NCBI RefSeq assembly: GCF_001866665.1
Contig: NZ_MLYO01000031.1
Location: 124,001 to 188,000 of the forward strand
Source: Streptomyces monashensis
GTDB taxonomy: Bacteria > Actinomycetota > Actinomycetes > Streptomycetales > Streptomycetaceae
Length of the DNA: 64,000 nucleotides
Reading direction: 5' to 3'
Both the position numbers and the translations under genes were made by a program. This document shows, one piece after another, positions 42,750-50,851 of this stretch. Under the pieces are notes generated by a model. It made no database searches, was not told where the DNA came from, and saw only the letters and a list, made by a program, of their open reading frames with translations. How positions within the stretch are numbered: position 1 is the first letter of the stretch; each line of letters starts with the position of its first letter.

Positions 42750-43699
42750 CGTCGGCCTCCCGCCGAACCGGTCACGGACGTGGGGTCGAGGGCGTCGCGC
42801 AGTCCGTCGCCGATGAGCGTCATCGACACGGTGAGCAGGACGACCAGTCCCGCGGGGAAGGCGAACAGCCAGGGGGCGCTGGTGACGGTGCCCGCTCCGT
42901 CCGCGAGCATCGTGCCGAGGGAGACGTCCGGGGTCTGCACGCCGAACCCGAGGAACGACAGGGCGGTTTCGCTGAGCACGGTCGTCACGACGCCCAGGGT
43001 GAGGTTGACGATCAGCAGGGAGCCCAGGTTGGGGATGATGTGGCGCAGGACGATGCGTAGCGGGCCGACGCCCATGAAGCGCGCCGCCGTCACATAGTCC
43101 CGTTCGCGCAGCGAGGTCGACACGGACCAGATCACCCGCGCGGTCGGCATCCAGCCGAACACGGTGAGGACGACGATCAGGACGCGCCAGTCGCCGGCGA
43201 GCCGGTGCGAGACCAGGGCGAGGACGAGGAACGACGGGACGATCAGCAGGAAGTGGACGAGGGCGAGGGTCGCCCGCTCGACGCGGCCGCCGGCGTAGGC
43301 GGCGCCGGCGCCGACGAGCGCGGCGACGACGATCGTCAGCACGGACACGCTCACCGCGATCACCAGGGAGCGCTGGAGCCCGTGCACGGCGCAGGCGTAG
43401 ATGTCGTCGCCGCCCTGGTTGGTGCCGAACCAGTGCGCGGCGCCCGGCGGGCGGGTGAGTGCGGTGAAGTCGGCGTCGGTGTAGGCGTAGGAGGTGAACC
43501 GGCCGCCGAAGGCGCTGAACAGCACCAGCAGCAGGAAGATCACCACACCGGCGACGGCGGGGCGGTTGCGTACGAAGCGGCGCAGATAGAGCCGGCCGAG
43601 GCCGAGCTCGGCCGGCTGCGGCGCGGGGCGGGCCGCCGTACGGGCCGGAGCGTCGGACGTCGGGCGCGACGGGGCGTGCGGGGTCGCGTCGGTGGCCAC
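42746..43699 (-). CDS. Peptide ABC transporter permease (DppC-like)
   Basis: The 317-residue permease has a Pro/Ala-rich cytoplasmic N-terminus, the DppC-type start GLGRLYLRRFVRNRPAVAG and about six membrane segments. The cytoplasmic loop is YVTAARFMGVGPLRIVLRHIIPN. It starts with GTG one base after the stop of the other permease gene and overlaps the ATPase gene by 4 bp, so the whole transporter is tightly coupled. Confidence 0.9.
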   Translation of the reverse strand: MATDATPHAPSRPTSDAPARTAARPAPQPAELGLGRLYLRRFVRNRPAVAGVVIFLLLVLFSAFGGRFTSYAYTDADFTALTRPPGAAHWFGTNQGGDDIYACAVHGLQRSLVIAVSVSVLTIVVAALVGAGAAYAGGRVERATLALVHFLLIVPSFLVLALVSHRLAGDWRVLIVVLTVFGWMPTARVIWSVSTSLRERDYVTAARFMGVGPLRIVLRHIIPNLGSLLIVNLTLGVVTTVLSETALSFLGFGVQTPDVSLGTMLADGAGTVTSAPWLFAFPAGLVVLLTVSMTLIGDGLRDALDPTSVTGSAGGRR

Positions 43700-43700
43700 G

Positions 43701-44684
43701 TCAGCTCACTCTCACTCTCGGGTCGAGGAAGACCGTGGCGATGTCCGCGAGGATCGCGCCGATCGCGGTGAGGGCCGCGGCGAAGGCGGCCGTCGCGACC
43801 GCGCCGTGCACGTCGTTCTTGGCGATGGTCTGGATGAAGTAGCGGCCCATGCCGTTCCAGCCGAAGACCGTCTCGGTGATGACGGCGCCGGTGAAGATCG
43901 CGGGGATGCCGAACGCCACGGAGGCCGCCGTCGGGATGAGCGCGGCCCGCAGCGCGTGCCGGCGGATCGCCTGGCCGCAGGTGAGCCCGGTGGCCCGGGC
44001 GGTGCGGACGAAGTCGGCGTCGAGGGTGTCGAGGAGCAGGGAACGCTGGGTCAGGTGGTAGCCGACGTACCCCATCAGGGTCAGGGTCAGGGTCGGCAGG
44101 ATCAGATGCAGCAGGCGGTCGCCGATGACCGGGAGCGTTCCGGTGACGTCGGGCGAGTTCTCCCCGGCGACGTAGAGGAAGCGCAGTCCGGCGTGCTGGT
44201 TGAGCCAGATGGCGACGAAGACCACCGCGAGCGCGGCCACGGACGTCGGCACGTTGAGCACCGCGATGGACACCGCCTGCGAGATCCGGTCGGCGAAGCC
44301 GTACTGCCGGGCCGCGGTGTACACCCCGAGCGCGACGCCGACGACGACGGACAGGATCGTCGCGACGAGCACCAACTCCGCGCTGACCAGCGCCCGGTAG
44401 CCCACCTCGCCGTTGACGGGGACGCCGGTGGGTGACTTCCCCCAGTCGAAGTGGAGGACCACCGAGGTGAGCCAGTCCCACCAGCGGTGCACCACCGGGA
44501 CCCGCGGGTCGAGGCCGTACGGCGCGAGGGCCTGGTCGATCTGGGCCTCGCTGCGGACGGGCCGCAGTTCCCTGAAGTTGGACCGGGGGTCCAGGAACCA
44601 ACTGGCCAGGAAGAACGTGGCGTTGGTCGCGACCACGATCATCAGCACCCAGCCCGCTGCTTTGCGCAGCACAGAGCGGACCAT
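43701..44684 (-). CDS. Peptide ABC transporter permease (DppB-like)
   Basis: The 327-residue DppB/OppB-type permease has an N-terminal membrane anchor, the periplasmic insertion with LAPYGLDPRVPVVHRWWDWL, and the EAA loop DADFVRTARATGLTCGQAIRRHALRAALIP. VFGWNGMGRYF precedes the last helices. I chose the ATG at 44684, which has GGGAGG 8 bases upstream; a GTG 9 bases earlier would overlap that ribosome site. It is the first gene of the leftward peptide-transport operon. Confidence 0.9.
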   Translation of the reverse strand: MVRSVLRKAAGWVLMIVVATNATFFLASWFLDPRSNFRELRPVRSEAQIDQALAPYGLDPRVPVVHRWWDWLTSVVLHFDWGKSPTGVPVNGEVGYRALVSAELVLVATILSVVVGVALGVYTAARQYGFADRISQAVSIAVLNVPTSVAALAVVFVAIWLNQHAGLRFLYVAGENSPDVTGTLPVIGDRLLHLILPTLTLTLMGYVGYHLTQRSLLLDTLDADFVRTARATGLTCGQAIRRHALRAALIPTAASVAFGIPAIFTGAVITETVFGWNGMGRYFIQTIAKNDVHGAVATAAFAAALTAIGAILADIATVFLDPRVRVS

Positions 44685-44846
44685 CCGCAGCACCTCCCCA
44701 AGGCGTGATCATCACTTTGGTTCGTACCTTGCGGAGAAAGCCAGGCTTCGGCCGGTCCCGCCACGAGGCCGACATACTGTCGCAGCAAACGGTCCGGAAT
44801 ACCCGGCAATGGGGGAGATGTCGGAGCGTCCCGGTGTTACACGGCG

Positions 44847-45281
44847 TCAGGCGTCCGCGATCGTCGCCGTCACCGGTGTTCCCGTCTCCACCGTGCGGCT
44901 GACCGTGCAGAGCCGGTCGTGGGAGGTCCTGACGGCCCGGGGCAGGATGGCCCGGGCCCGCTCGGCGCCCTCGCCGTCGGGGAACGCGACGTGGAAGGTC
45001 ACCGCGAGGTCGGTGAGGCGGTTGCCGAGGTCGTCGTCGACCTTGGTGCCCCGCACGGCGACGGTGAAGGACGTGGGCTCAGCGTGCCGGGTGGTCGCGA
45101 TGTCCACGTCGACCGCGGTGCAGCCGCCGAGCGCCGCGAGGAGCAGCTCGACCGGGGTGAACTCGGTGTCGCCGGCGGCCCCGGTGCCGAAGGAGACGGA
45201 GCCGCCGCGGGCGTTCGTCGCCACGAAGTGGCCGGTGCTGGTGCGCTCGACGGTGACGGAGCGCAGGGAGTTGTCGGTCAT
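44847..45281 (-). CDS. OsmC-family peroxidase-like protein
   Basis: The 144-residue OsmC-fold protein has the two redox cysteines in family positions: LGGCTAVDVD (Cys54) and HDRLCTVSRT (Cys125). FTPVELLLAALGGC and the final VETGTPVTATI are typical. Such proteins reduce organic hydroperoxides using thiols. A TAGGGT -10-like element lies 7 bp before the ATG on the minus strand, so the mRNA may be leaderless. It diverges from a broken MarR-like gene. Confidence 0.88.
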   Translation of the reverse strand: MTDNSLRSVTVERTSTGHFVATNARGGSVSFGTGAAGDTEFTPVELLLAALGGCTAVDVDIATTRHAEPTSFTVAVRGTKVDDDLGNRLTDLAVTFHVAFPDGEGAERARAILPRAVRTSHDRLCTVSRTVETGTPVTATIADA

Positions 45282-45321
45282 GCCGGCGACCCTAACCCCG
45301 CGGCGGGCCGGTTCTGACGAG

Positions 45322-45705
45322 GTGAGCGCGTCCCGGGTCGCGGTGGACCGGGCGGTTGCCCCGCTGGGGCTGACTTCCTGCGGTCCGTCGTCCTCCGGCT
45401 CGTCGTCGTGGCCGACGGCACGGTCGAGCGGGCCGGCCTCGTCGCCGAGGTCACGGGTGCGGTGAAGGTCACCGAGGCGATGCGCTGCGCGCGATGGAGG
45501 CACTGACGGCCGCCGGTCCGGTGTCCGCCGAGGAGCCGTCCCAGGTGCGCGCCACCGACGCCGGACGGGAGCTGTACGCCGCGGCCTGCGCCGCGACCGC
45601 GCCGGTCAGCGCGCGGATCTACGCGTGCATCCCCGACGCGGACCGGGCCGTGGCCGGCCGCGTGCTCGCCCTGGTCACCGAGCGGGCCGACGCCGAGCCG
45701 GCCGC
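45322..45705 (+). pseudogene. Broken MarR-like regulator gene
   Basis: No intact gene fills 45282-45776, but fragments of a winged-helix regulator can be read in succession: AVDRAVAPLGLTS in one frame, then LRSVVLRLVVVADGTVERAG and LVAEVTGAVKVTEA in another. ALRAMEALTAAG, VRATDAGRELYAAACAATAP, VSARIYACIPDADRAVAG and RVLALVTERADAE follow in a third. The central DNA-binding helices look deleted, and a frame change near 45480 separates the last parts. The MarR relationship is inferred from pattern, not from an alignment. Confidence 0.45.
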
Positions 45706-45728
45706 CCCGGACACCCGGAACAGCCAGT

Positions 45729-45754
45729 GGAATATTGAACGAACGCGTTCCGTT
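45729..45754 (+). promoter_or_regulatory. SigR-type promoter (GGAAT-N18-GTT) of the TPR gene
   Basis: GGAAT at 45729-45733, exactly 18 bases, then GTT at 45752-45754 followed by GTG. This matches the published Streptomyces SigR consensus GGAAT-N18-GTT. The GAAGGAG ribosome site and the GTG start at 45777 follow directly, which implies a very short leader. Confidence 0.75.
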
Positions 45755-45776
45755 GTGGCCGTCGAAGGAGGTCACA

Positions 45777-46136
45777 GTGGAGACGCGAGTGGAGACCACG
45801 TACTACGACCACGGCACGCCCGCCGAGCGCTGGGAGCGTGCACGGCAGTTCTTCGACGCCAAGGACTACGCGGGTGCGGCACGGGTGCTGACCGGGCTGG
45901 TCGAGGAGGTGCCGGAGCAGACGGGACCCCGGCTGCTGCTGGCCCGCGCCTACTACCACTCGGCCCAACTGCGCCGCGCCGAGGCCGAGTTGCTGGCCAT
46001 CGTCGAGCGCGACCCGGTGGAGCACTACGCCCGGCTGCTGCTGGGCCGCACGCTCCAGCGCCAGGCCCGGCACGCGGAGGCGGAGCCGCACCTGCGGATC
46101 GCCTCGGCGCTCGCGGGCGACTTCCCGCAGGAGTGA
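45777..46136 (+). CDS. Small tetratricopeptide-repeat protein, probable SigR target
   Basis: The 119-residue soluble protein has about three TPR-like helical hairpins (AERWERARQFFDAKDYAGAARVL, GPRLLLARAYYHSAQLRRAEAEL, HYARLLLGRTLQRQARHAEAE). It has no enzymatic motif, so it is likely a protein-binding adaptor. The GTG start at 45777 has GAAGGAG 6 bases upstream. Its promoter matches the disulfide-stress sigma factor SigR, so it is likely induced by thiol oxidation. A strong hairpin follows the stop codon. Confidence 0.85.
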   Translation: METRVETTYYDHGTPAERWERARQFFDAKDYAGAARVLTGLVEEVPEQTGPRLLLARAYYHSAQLRRAEAELLAIVERDPVEHYARLLLGRTLQRQARHAEAEPHLRIASALAGDFPQE

Positions 46137-46146
46137 ACGGCGGGTC

Positions 46147-46185
46147 GAGGGCCCGGTTCCGGACCGGGACCGGGACCGGGCCCTC
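46147..46185 (+). terminator. Hairpin after the TPR gene
   Basis: GAGGGCCCGGT (46147-46157) pairs perfectly with ACCGGGCCCTC (46175-46185), an 11-bp stem with a 17-base loop, ten bases after the TPR stop. There is no U-tract. Such U-less hairpins are common in Streptomyces and may end or attenuate transcription before the peptide deformylase gene. Confidence 0.6.
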
Positions 46186-46236
46186 GGCCCGCGGTGCCGG
46201 GCCGCCGCCGGCCAGGTGGCATGGCATCCTGACGCG

Positions 46237-46881
46237 ATGGCACCCTCCCCTGATCACGCGCCGCTCGCCGAGCGGGTCGAGGAACTCCTCGCCGCCGGCG
46301 GCCCCTTGCCCATCGTCGCCGCCGGACAGCCCGTGCTGCGGCGCGCCGCCGTGCCCTACGACGGTCAGCTCGGGCCCGCCCTGCTGGCCCGCTTCGTCGA
46401 GGCCCTGCGTCTGACCATGCACGCCGCCCCCGGGGTCGGGCTCGCCGCGCCGCAGGTCGGCGTGGAGCTGCGGATCGCGGTCCTCGAGGACCCCGCCCCG
46501 GTGCCCGAGGAGGTGGCCGTGGTCCGGGGCCGCGTCCCGCAGCCGTTCCGGGTCCTGGTCAACCCGGCGTACGAGCCCGTCGGCGACGCGCGCGCCGCGT
46601 TCTTCGAGGGCTGCCTGAGCGTGCCGGGCTGGCAGGCGGTGGTGGCCCGGCACGCCGCGGTACGGCTGCGCGGCCAGGACGAGCGGGGCCGCACCCTGGA
46701 CGAGGAGTTCAGCGGCTGGCCGGCCCGTATCGTCCAGCACGAGACGGACCACCTCGACGGCACCCTCTACCTGGACCGCGCCGAACTGCGCTCGCTGTCC
46801 ACGAACGAGGCCGCCGCGGCCCTGTGGGCCCAGCCGGCACCGCGGGCGGCGGCCGAGGCCCTCGGCTTCGACCTGCCGTAG
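46237..46881 (+). CDS. def: Peptide deformylase
   Basis: The 214-residue metalloenzyme removes the N-formyl group from new proteins. All three active-site motifs are present: GVGLAAPQ (66-73), EGCLSVP (124-130, metal ligand Cys126) and QHETDHLDG (167-175, ligands His168 and His172). The iron form is oxidation-sensitive. That fits its place next to SigR-controlled genes, although the hairpin between the TPR gene and this one makes read-through uncertain. I chose the ATG at 46237; an earlier in-frame start at 46216 has no better ribosome site. Confidence 0.95.
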   Translation: MAPSPDHAPLAERVEELLAAGGPLPIVAAGQPVLRRAAVPYDGQLGPALLARFVEALRLTMHAAPGVGLAAPQVGVELRIAVLEDPAPVPEEVAVVRGRVPQPFRVLVNPAYEPVGDARAAFFEGCLSVPGWQAVVARHAAVRLRGQDERGRTLDEEFSGWPARIVQHETDHLDGTLYLDRAELRSLSTNEAAAALWAQPAPRAAAEALGFDLP

Positions 46882-46921
46882 ACCCCGGCGCCGGACAACC
46901 CGGACTCCGCCCGCCCTGTGG

Positions 46922-48352
46922 TCAGTTGTCGCGGTACGCCTCCAGCAGTCGCAGCCACACCTCGCTCAGCGTCGGGTACGACGGGACCGCGTGCCACAGC
47001 CGGCCGACCGGGACGTGGCCGGCGACGGCGACCGTGGCGGAGTGGATGAGTTCGCCGACGCCGGGGCCGACGAACGTGACGCCGCGCAGGATCTCGTCGT
47101 CCAGGTCGACGACCATGCGGGCGCGGCCCGTGTAGCCGTCGCCGTACAGACCCGCTCCGGCGACCGAGGAGAACTCGACGTCGACGGCGCGGACACGGTG
47201 GCCGGCCGCTTCCGCCTCGGCGAGGGAGAGGCCGACCGCGGCCGCCTCGGGGTCGGTGAAGACGACCTGGGGGACGGCGTGGTGGTCGGCGGTGGCGGCG
47301 TGCGCGCCCCACGCCTCCTCCGGGACGGGGTGGCCGGCGGCGCGGGCCGCGATGGCGGCGCCGGCGATGCGGGCCTGGTACTTGCCCTGGTGGGTGAGGA
47401 GGGCGCGGTGGTTGACGTCGCCGACGGCGTACAGCCAGTCGGTGCCGGTGACGCGCAGGCTGTCGTCCACGTCCAGCCACGAGCCGGGGGCCAGGCCGAC
47501 GGTGTCGAGGCCGATGTCGTCGGTGTGCGGGACCCGGCCGGTGGCGAAGAGGATCTCGTCGGCCGTCAGCCGGTCGCCCGCGGCGGTGACCGCCACGACC
47601 GTGCCGTTCTCCCGGGTCACGGACGCCACGGACGTGCCGGTGCGGACGTCGACGCCCGCGGCGGTGAGCGCCTCGGCGACCAGCTCCCCGGCGAAGGGCT
47701 CCATCCGGTTCAGCAGGCCCTTGCCCCGGACGAGGAGGGTGACCCGGGAGCCGAGGGCCTGCCACGCGGTGGCCATCTCGGTGGCGACCACGCCGCCGCC
47801 GACGACGATCAGCCGGCCGGGCGCCGCCTCGGCGCTGGTCGCCTCCCGGCTGGTCCAGGGCCTGACCTCGGCGAGTCCTGGCAGGTCGGGCAGTTGGGCA
47901 CGGGTGCCGGTGGCGACGGCGACGGCGTGCCGGGCGGTGAGGGTGGTGACCGCGCCGGACGGCGCGGTCACGGTGACCCTCCGGGGGCCGGCGAGGCGGC
48001 CGTGACCGCGGTACAGGTCGGCGCCGATGCTCTCGACCCAGGCGACCTGGCCGTCGTCCTTCCAGTGGGAGGTGTAGTCGTCGCGGCGGGCGAGGACCGC
48101 GGGGGTGTCGAGCGGGCCCTGGACCGCCCGGTCGAGGCCGGGCAGGCGGCGCGCGTCCGCCTGGGCGATCACGGGCCTGAGCAGGGCCTTGCTGGGCATG
48201 CAGGCCCAGTACGAGCACTCCCCGCCGACCAGCTCGCTCTCGACGATCGCGGTGGTCAGCCCGGCCGCACGGGTGCGGTCGGCCACGTTCTCCCCCACGG
48301 GTCCGGCCCCGAGCACCACGACGTCGTACGCGATGGATTCCGTTTCCGTCAT
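46922..48352 (-). CDS. FAD/NAD(P)-dependent disulfide oxidoreductase (group I, lipoamide dehydrogenase/mercuric reductase-like)
   Basis: The 476-residue flavoprotein has the FAD motif VVVLGAGPVGENVA near the start, the redox-active pair in GGECSYWACMPSKALLRP (Cys46 and Cys51), an NAD(P) motif VVGGGVVATEMATAWQALG, LYAVGDVNHRALLTHQGKYQ, and a C-terminal dimerisation domain. The terminal HPTLSE-like stretch reads PSYPTLSEVW, lacking the usual catalytic His two positions earlier, so it may not be a classical disulfide reductase. It is divergent from trxA. Confidence 0.88.
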   Translation of the reverse strand: MTETESIAYDVVVLGAGPVGENVADRTRAAGLTTAIVESELVGGECSYWACMPSKALLRPVIAQADARRLPGLDRAVQGPLDTPAVLARRDDYTSHWKDDGQVAWVESIGADLYRGHGRLAGPRRVTVTAPSGAVTTLTARHAVAVATGTRAQLPDLPGLAEVRPWTSREATSAEAAPGRLIVVGGGVVATEMATAWQALGSRVTLLVRGKGLLNRMEPFAGELVAEALTAAGVDVRTGTSVASVTRENGTVVAVTAAGDRLTADEILFATGRVPHTDDIGLDTVGLAPGSWLDVDDSLRVTGTDWLYAVGDVNHRALLTHQGKYQARIAGAAIAARAAGHPVPEEAWGAHAATADHHAVPQVVFTDPEAAAVGLSLAEAEAAGHRVRAVDVEFSSVAGAGLYGDGYTGRARMVVDLDDEILRGVTFVGPGVGELIHSATVAVAGHVPVGRLWHAVPSYPTLSEVWLRLLEAYRDN

Positions 48353-48406
48353 GCGGTCAGTCTGGCGGGTGGTGTGCGCGGCGGCCACATGGGTACGCGC
48401 GCGGAA

Positions 48407-48424
48407 CACAGGTGTGCACCTGTG
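48407..48424. promoter_or_regulatory. Perfect palindrome between the oxidoreductase and trxA
   Basis: CACAGGTGTGCACCTGTG is a perfect inverted repeat with 8-bp arms and a 2-bp centre. Its last base is the first G of the trxA promoter -35 element, and it lies 55 bp before the start of the divergent oxidoreductase gene. It is placed to control both genes. I do not recognise the cognate regulator. Confidence 0.6.
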
Positions 48425-48449
48425 GAATAGGCGGCCTGACGGCCGTGTT
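48424..48449 (+). promoter_or_regulatory. trxA: SigR-type promoter (GGAAT-N18-GTT) of trxA
   Basis: GGAAT at 48424-48428, exactly 18 bases, then GTT at 48447-48449. This matches the SigR consensus, and trx genes are classical SigR targets in Streptomyces. Transcription should begin about 40 bp before the ATG. Confidence 0.85.
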
Positions 48450-48494
48450 TGCGCCGACGGCACAACCCCACACCGGGAAGTAGGGATTCACACC

Positions 48495-48869
<375 letters not shown>

Positions 48870-48929
48870 CGCGGTGACACGGCGGCGGGAGTACGGCCGC
48901 ACGGGGCGGGGCCTCGGTCGCGGCGGGTG

Positions 48930-49931
48930 TCAGGTAGACTCCCGCCGGACGACCGAGGCCCCCAGCACGATGTGCACCTCCGGCCGGCCGCCGGGGTCGC
49001 GCACCGCTCGGTCGACCAGTTCGGCCAGGTCACGGCCGGACGGCAGGTCGATGTGGACCGTGCTGAGGCGGGGGCGCAGCAGCCGGCCCAGCATCAGATC
49101 GTCGGCGCCGATCACGGCCACGTCCTCAGGGACGCGGAGCCCTTCGTCCTGCAGGGCACGCATCAGCAGCATCGCGTACTCGTCGTTGTAGGCGAACACG
49201 GCGTCGAGCCCCGACTCCCGCCACTGAGCGGCGAGTCGGGCGGCGGACGCCTCCGTGTACGCGAGCGGCAGTTCGGTCGCGACCGCGTCCGTGCCGCGCA
49301 GCGCCTCGCGCACACCGGCGAGCCGGGGCCGTGAGTAGAACTCCAGCCCGGCGTCCCGTGGCACCACGACCCCGATCCGGCGCCGGCCGACCGCGTGCAG
49401 ATGGGCGCCCGCGCAGTGGCCGACCGCGTCGTGGTCCGTCAGCAGGGCGTGCGCGCCGTCGACGCGCACGGGGCCGAGCGTGACCACGGCCCGGGCGCCG
49501 GAGCGCTTGAGGACCTGCACCCCCTGCGGCCCCAGTTCCGCGCCGGGCACCAGGACGGCGACCGGCCGCAACTCGGCCCAGGCGCGGGCGGCTTCGTCGC
49601 CGCGCGAGCCGTCCGTGCCGTACTGCACGACGGTGTAGTCGAGGCGGCCGAGGGCCTGCTGGAGTTCGTTGAGAAACCCGCTGTAGAGGGGGCCCGCCGG
49701 GATAGCGGGGGCGGGCATCAGGACCATCCGGCTGTGCCCGGCGCGCAGGCTGCGGGCGGCGGCGTGGGGCACGTATCCCAGTTCCCGTGCGGCCTCGTGG
49801 ACGCGCCGGCGCGTCGGCTCGCTGATCCGTACGGCACTGGTGTTGTTGAGGACATAGGACACGGTCGCGCGGGAGACTCCGGCCAGGCGGGCGACGTCGG
49901 CGCTCGTGGGCGTGTTCGGTATCTGCACCAT
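48930..49931 (-). CDS. LacI-family transcriptional regulator
   Basis: The 333-residue protein has a LacI DNA-binding head (TSADVARLAGVSRATVSYVLNN) and a sugar-binding-like effector domain, with AVIGADDLMLGRLLRPRLSTVHID near the end. Several starts are possible (49931, 49943, 49991) and none has a ribosome site. I take the one nearest the conserved head. There is no sugar operon next to it; its target is unknown. A CGGTCCGGACT direct repeat lies upstream. Confidence 0.85.
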   Translation of the reverse strand: MVQIPNTPTSADVARLAGVSRATVSYVLNNTSAVRISEPTRRRVHEAARELGYVPHAAARSLRAGHSRMVLMPAPAIPAGPLYSGFLNELQQALGRLDYTVVQYGTDGSRGDEAARAWAELRPVAVLVPGAELGPQGVQVLKRSGARAVVTLGPVRVDGAHALLTDHDAVGHCAGAHLHAVGRRRIGVVVPRDAGLEFYSRPRLAGVREALRGTDAVATELPLAYTEASAARLAAQWRESGLDAVFAYNDEYAMLLMRALQDEGLRVPEDVAVIGADDLMLGRLLRPRLSTVHIDLPSGRDLAELVDRAVRDPGGRPEVHIVLGASVVRREST

Positions 49932-50010
49932 GACAGACCGCATCTTGGCAGAGGCGTGGGGGCCGGGATCGGGCGGGGCGCCGTGGTTCATCGTTCGACG
50001 AAATCCCGTG

Positions 50011-50043
50011 CGGTCCGGACTCTCTCAATAGGCGGTCCGGACT
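50011..50043. promoter_or_regulatory. Direct repeat with 22-bp period upstream of the LacI and TetR genes
   Basis: CGGTCCGGACT occurs at 50011-50021 and again at 50033-50043. Each copy contains the palindrome GTCCGGAC. The 22-bp period places both on one face of the helix, as for cooperative binding. The site could serve the LacI regulator to the left. Confidence 0.4.
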
Positions 50044-50077
50044 GCACGAGGCGTTCCGGAACGCGGCACACACGGAT

Positions 50078-50117
50078 GAACATGTTCGCCGCGAACTTGT
50101 TCGTGTCGAACATGTTC
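50078..50117. promoter_or_regulatory. Three phased TetR-type operators (GAACWTGTTC)
   Basis: GAACATGTTC (50078-50087), GAACTTGTTC (50093-50102) and GAACATGTTC (50108-50117) repeat with an exact 15-bp period. Neighbouring copies also form larger palindromes (GAAC...GTTC outer ends). They end 15 bp before the ATG of the TetR gene, so autoregulation is very likely. Confidence 0.8.
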
Positions 50118-50131
50118 GTTACGGTGCATGC

Positions 50132-50827
50132 ATGACCGCTCCTGACTCCCCCGGCTCCTCGCACTCCCCTCGCTCACCCCGCTCCCGTCGCGAGCGTCCC
50201 GCCAAGCCCGCTCTCACCCGGGAGGGCATCGTCACCGCCGCCGTCGCGATCCTGCGCGCGGAGGGACTGCGCAAGGTGACCATGCGGCGGCTCGCCCAGG
50301 AGCTGGACACCGGCCCGGCCTCGCTGTACGTGTACGTCCGCAACACCGACGAGCTGCACGCGGCCGTCCTGGACGAGCTGCTCGGCACGGTCGGGCCCGC
50401 CCCGGCCGCAGGCGACTGGCGGGAGCGGCTGGAGCAGGTGCTCACCGCCTACACGGCGATGCTCATGGAACACCCGGGCATCGCCCGCTCGGCGCTGACC
50501 GCACGCCCGAGCGGCCCGCACTATCTGCGGCTCATCGAGACCCTGCTGGAGCTGCTCCACGAGGGCGGGGTGCCGCGCGCGCAGGCGGCGTGGGGCGTCG
50601 ACCTGCTGCTCCAGCACGCCACCGCGACCGCCGCGGAGCACGCCGGGGAGGATTCCCCGGCCGACTGGCAGGCGCTGTCCCGCGCCCTGCGCGAGTCACC
50701 CGCCGCCACCCACCCGCGCATCGCCGAGAGCGCCGGCGCCCTGCTGTCCGGCACCCCCGAGGCCCGCCTGTCATGGGCCTTCCAGACCCTGATCAACGGC
50801 ATCGAGCGGACGTCGGTACCCGACTGA
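50132..50827 (+). CDS. TetR-family regulator (TetR_C class), autoregulated
   Basis: The 231-residue protein has a Ser/Pro/Arg-rich N-terminal tail and a helix-turn-helix (REGIVTAAVAILRAEGLRKVTMRRLAQELDTGPASLYVYVRNTDELHAAVLDELLG). The ASLYVYV recognition helix and the C-terminal domain are like tetracycline-repressor-class proteins. It lies behind three phased operators and 24 bp before a TetX-like monooxygenase gene on the same strand. It therefore probably represses both in the absence of a drug-like ligand. Confidence 0.92.
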   Translation: MTAPDSPGSSHSPRSPRSRRERPAKPALTREGIVTAAVAILRAEGLRKVTMRRLAQELDTGPASLYVYVRNTDELHAAVLDELLGTVGPAPAAGDWRERLEQVLTAYTAMLMEHPGIARSALTARPSGPHYLRLIETLLELLHEGGVPRAQAAWGVDLLLQHATATAAEHAGEDSPADWQALSRALRESPAATHPRIAESAGALLSGTPEARLSWAFQTLINGIERTSVPD

Positions 50828-50851
50828 CGCACCACCCACCAGGAGGCCACC

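Noticed and set aside
44847..45705. OhrR/Ohr organic-peroxide pair
   Set aside because: The OsmC protein is a general family member and the adjacent regulator is fragmentary, so an OhrR identity cannot be supported.
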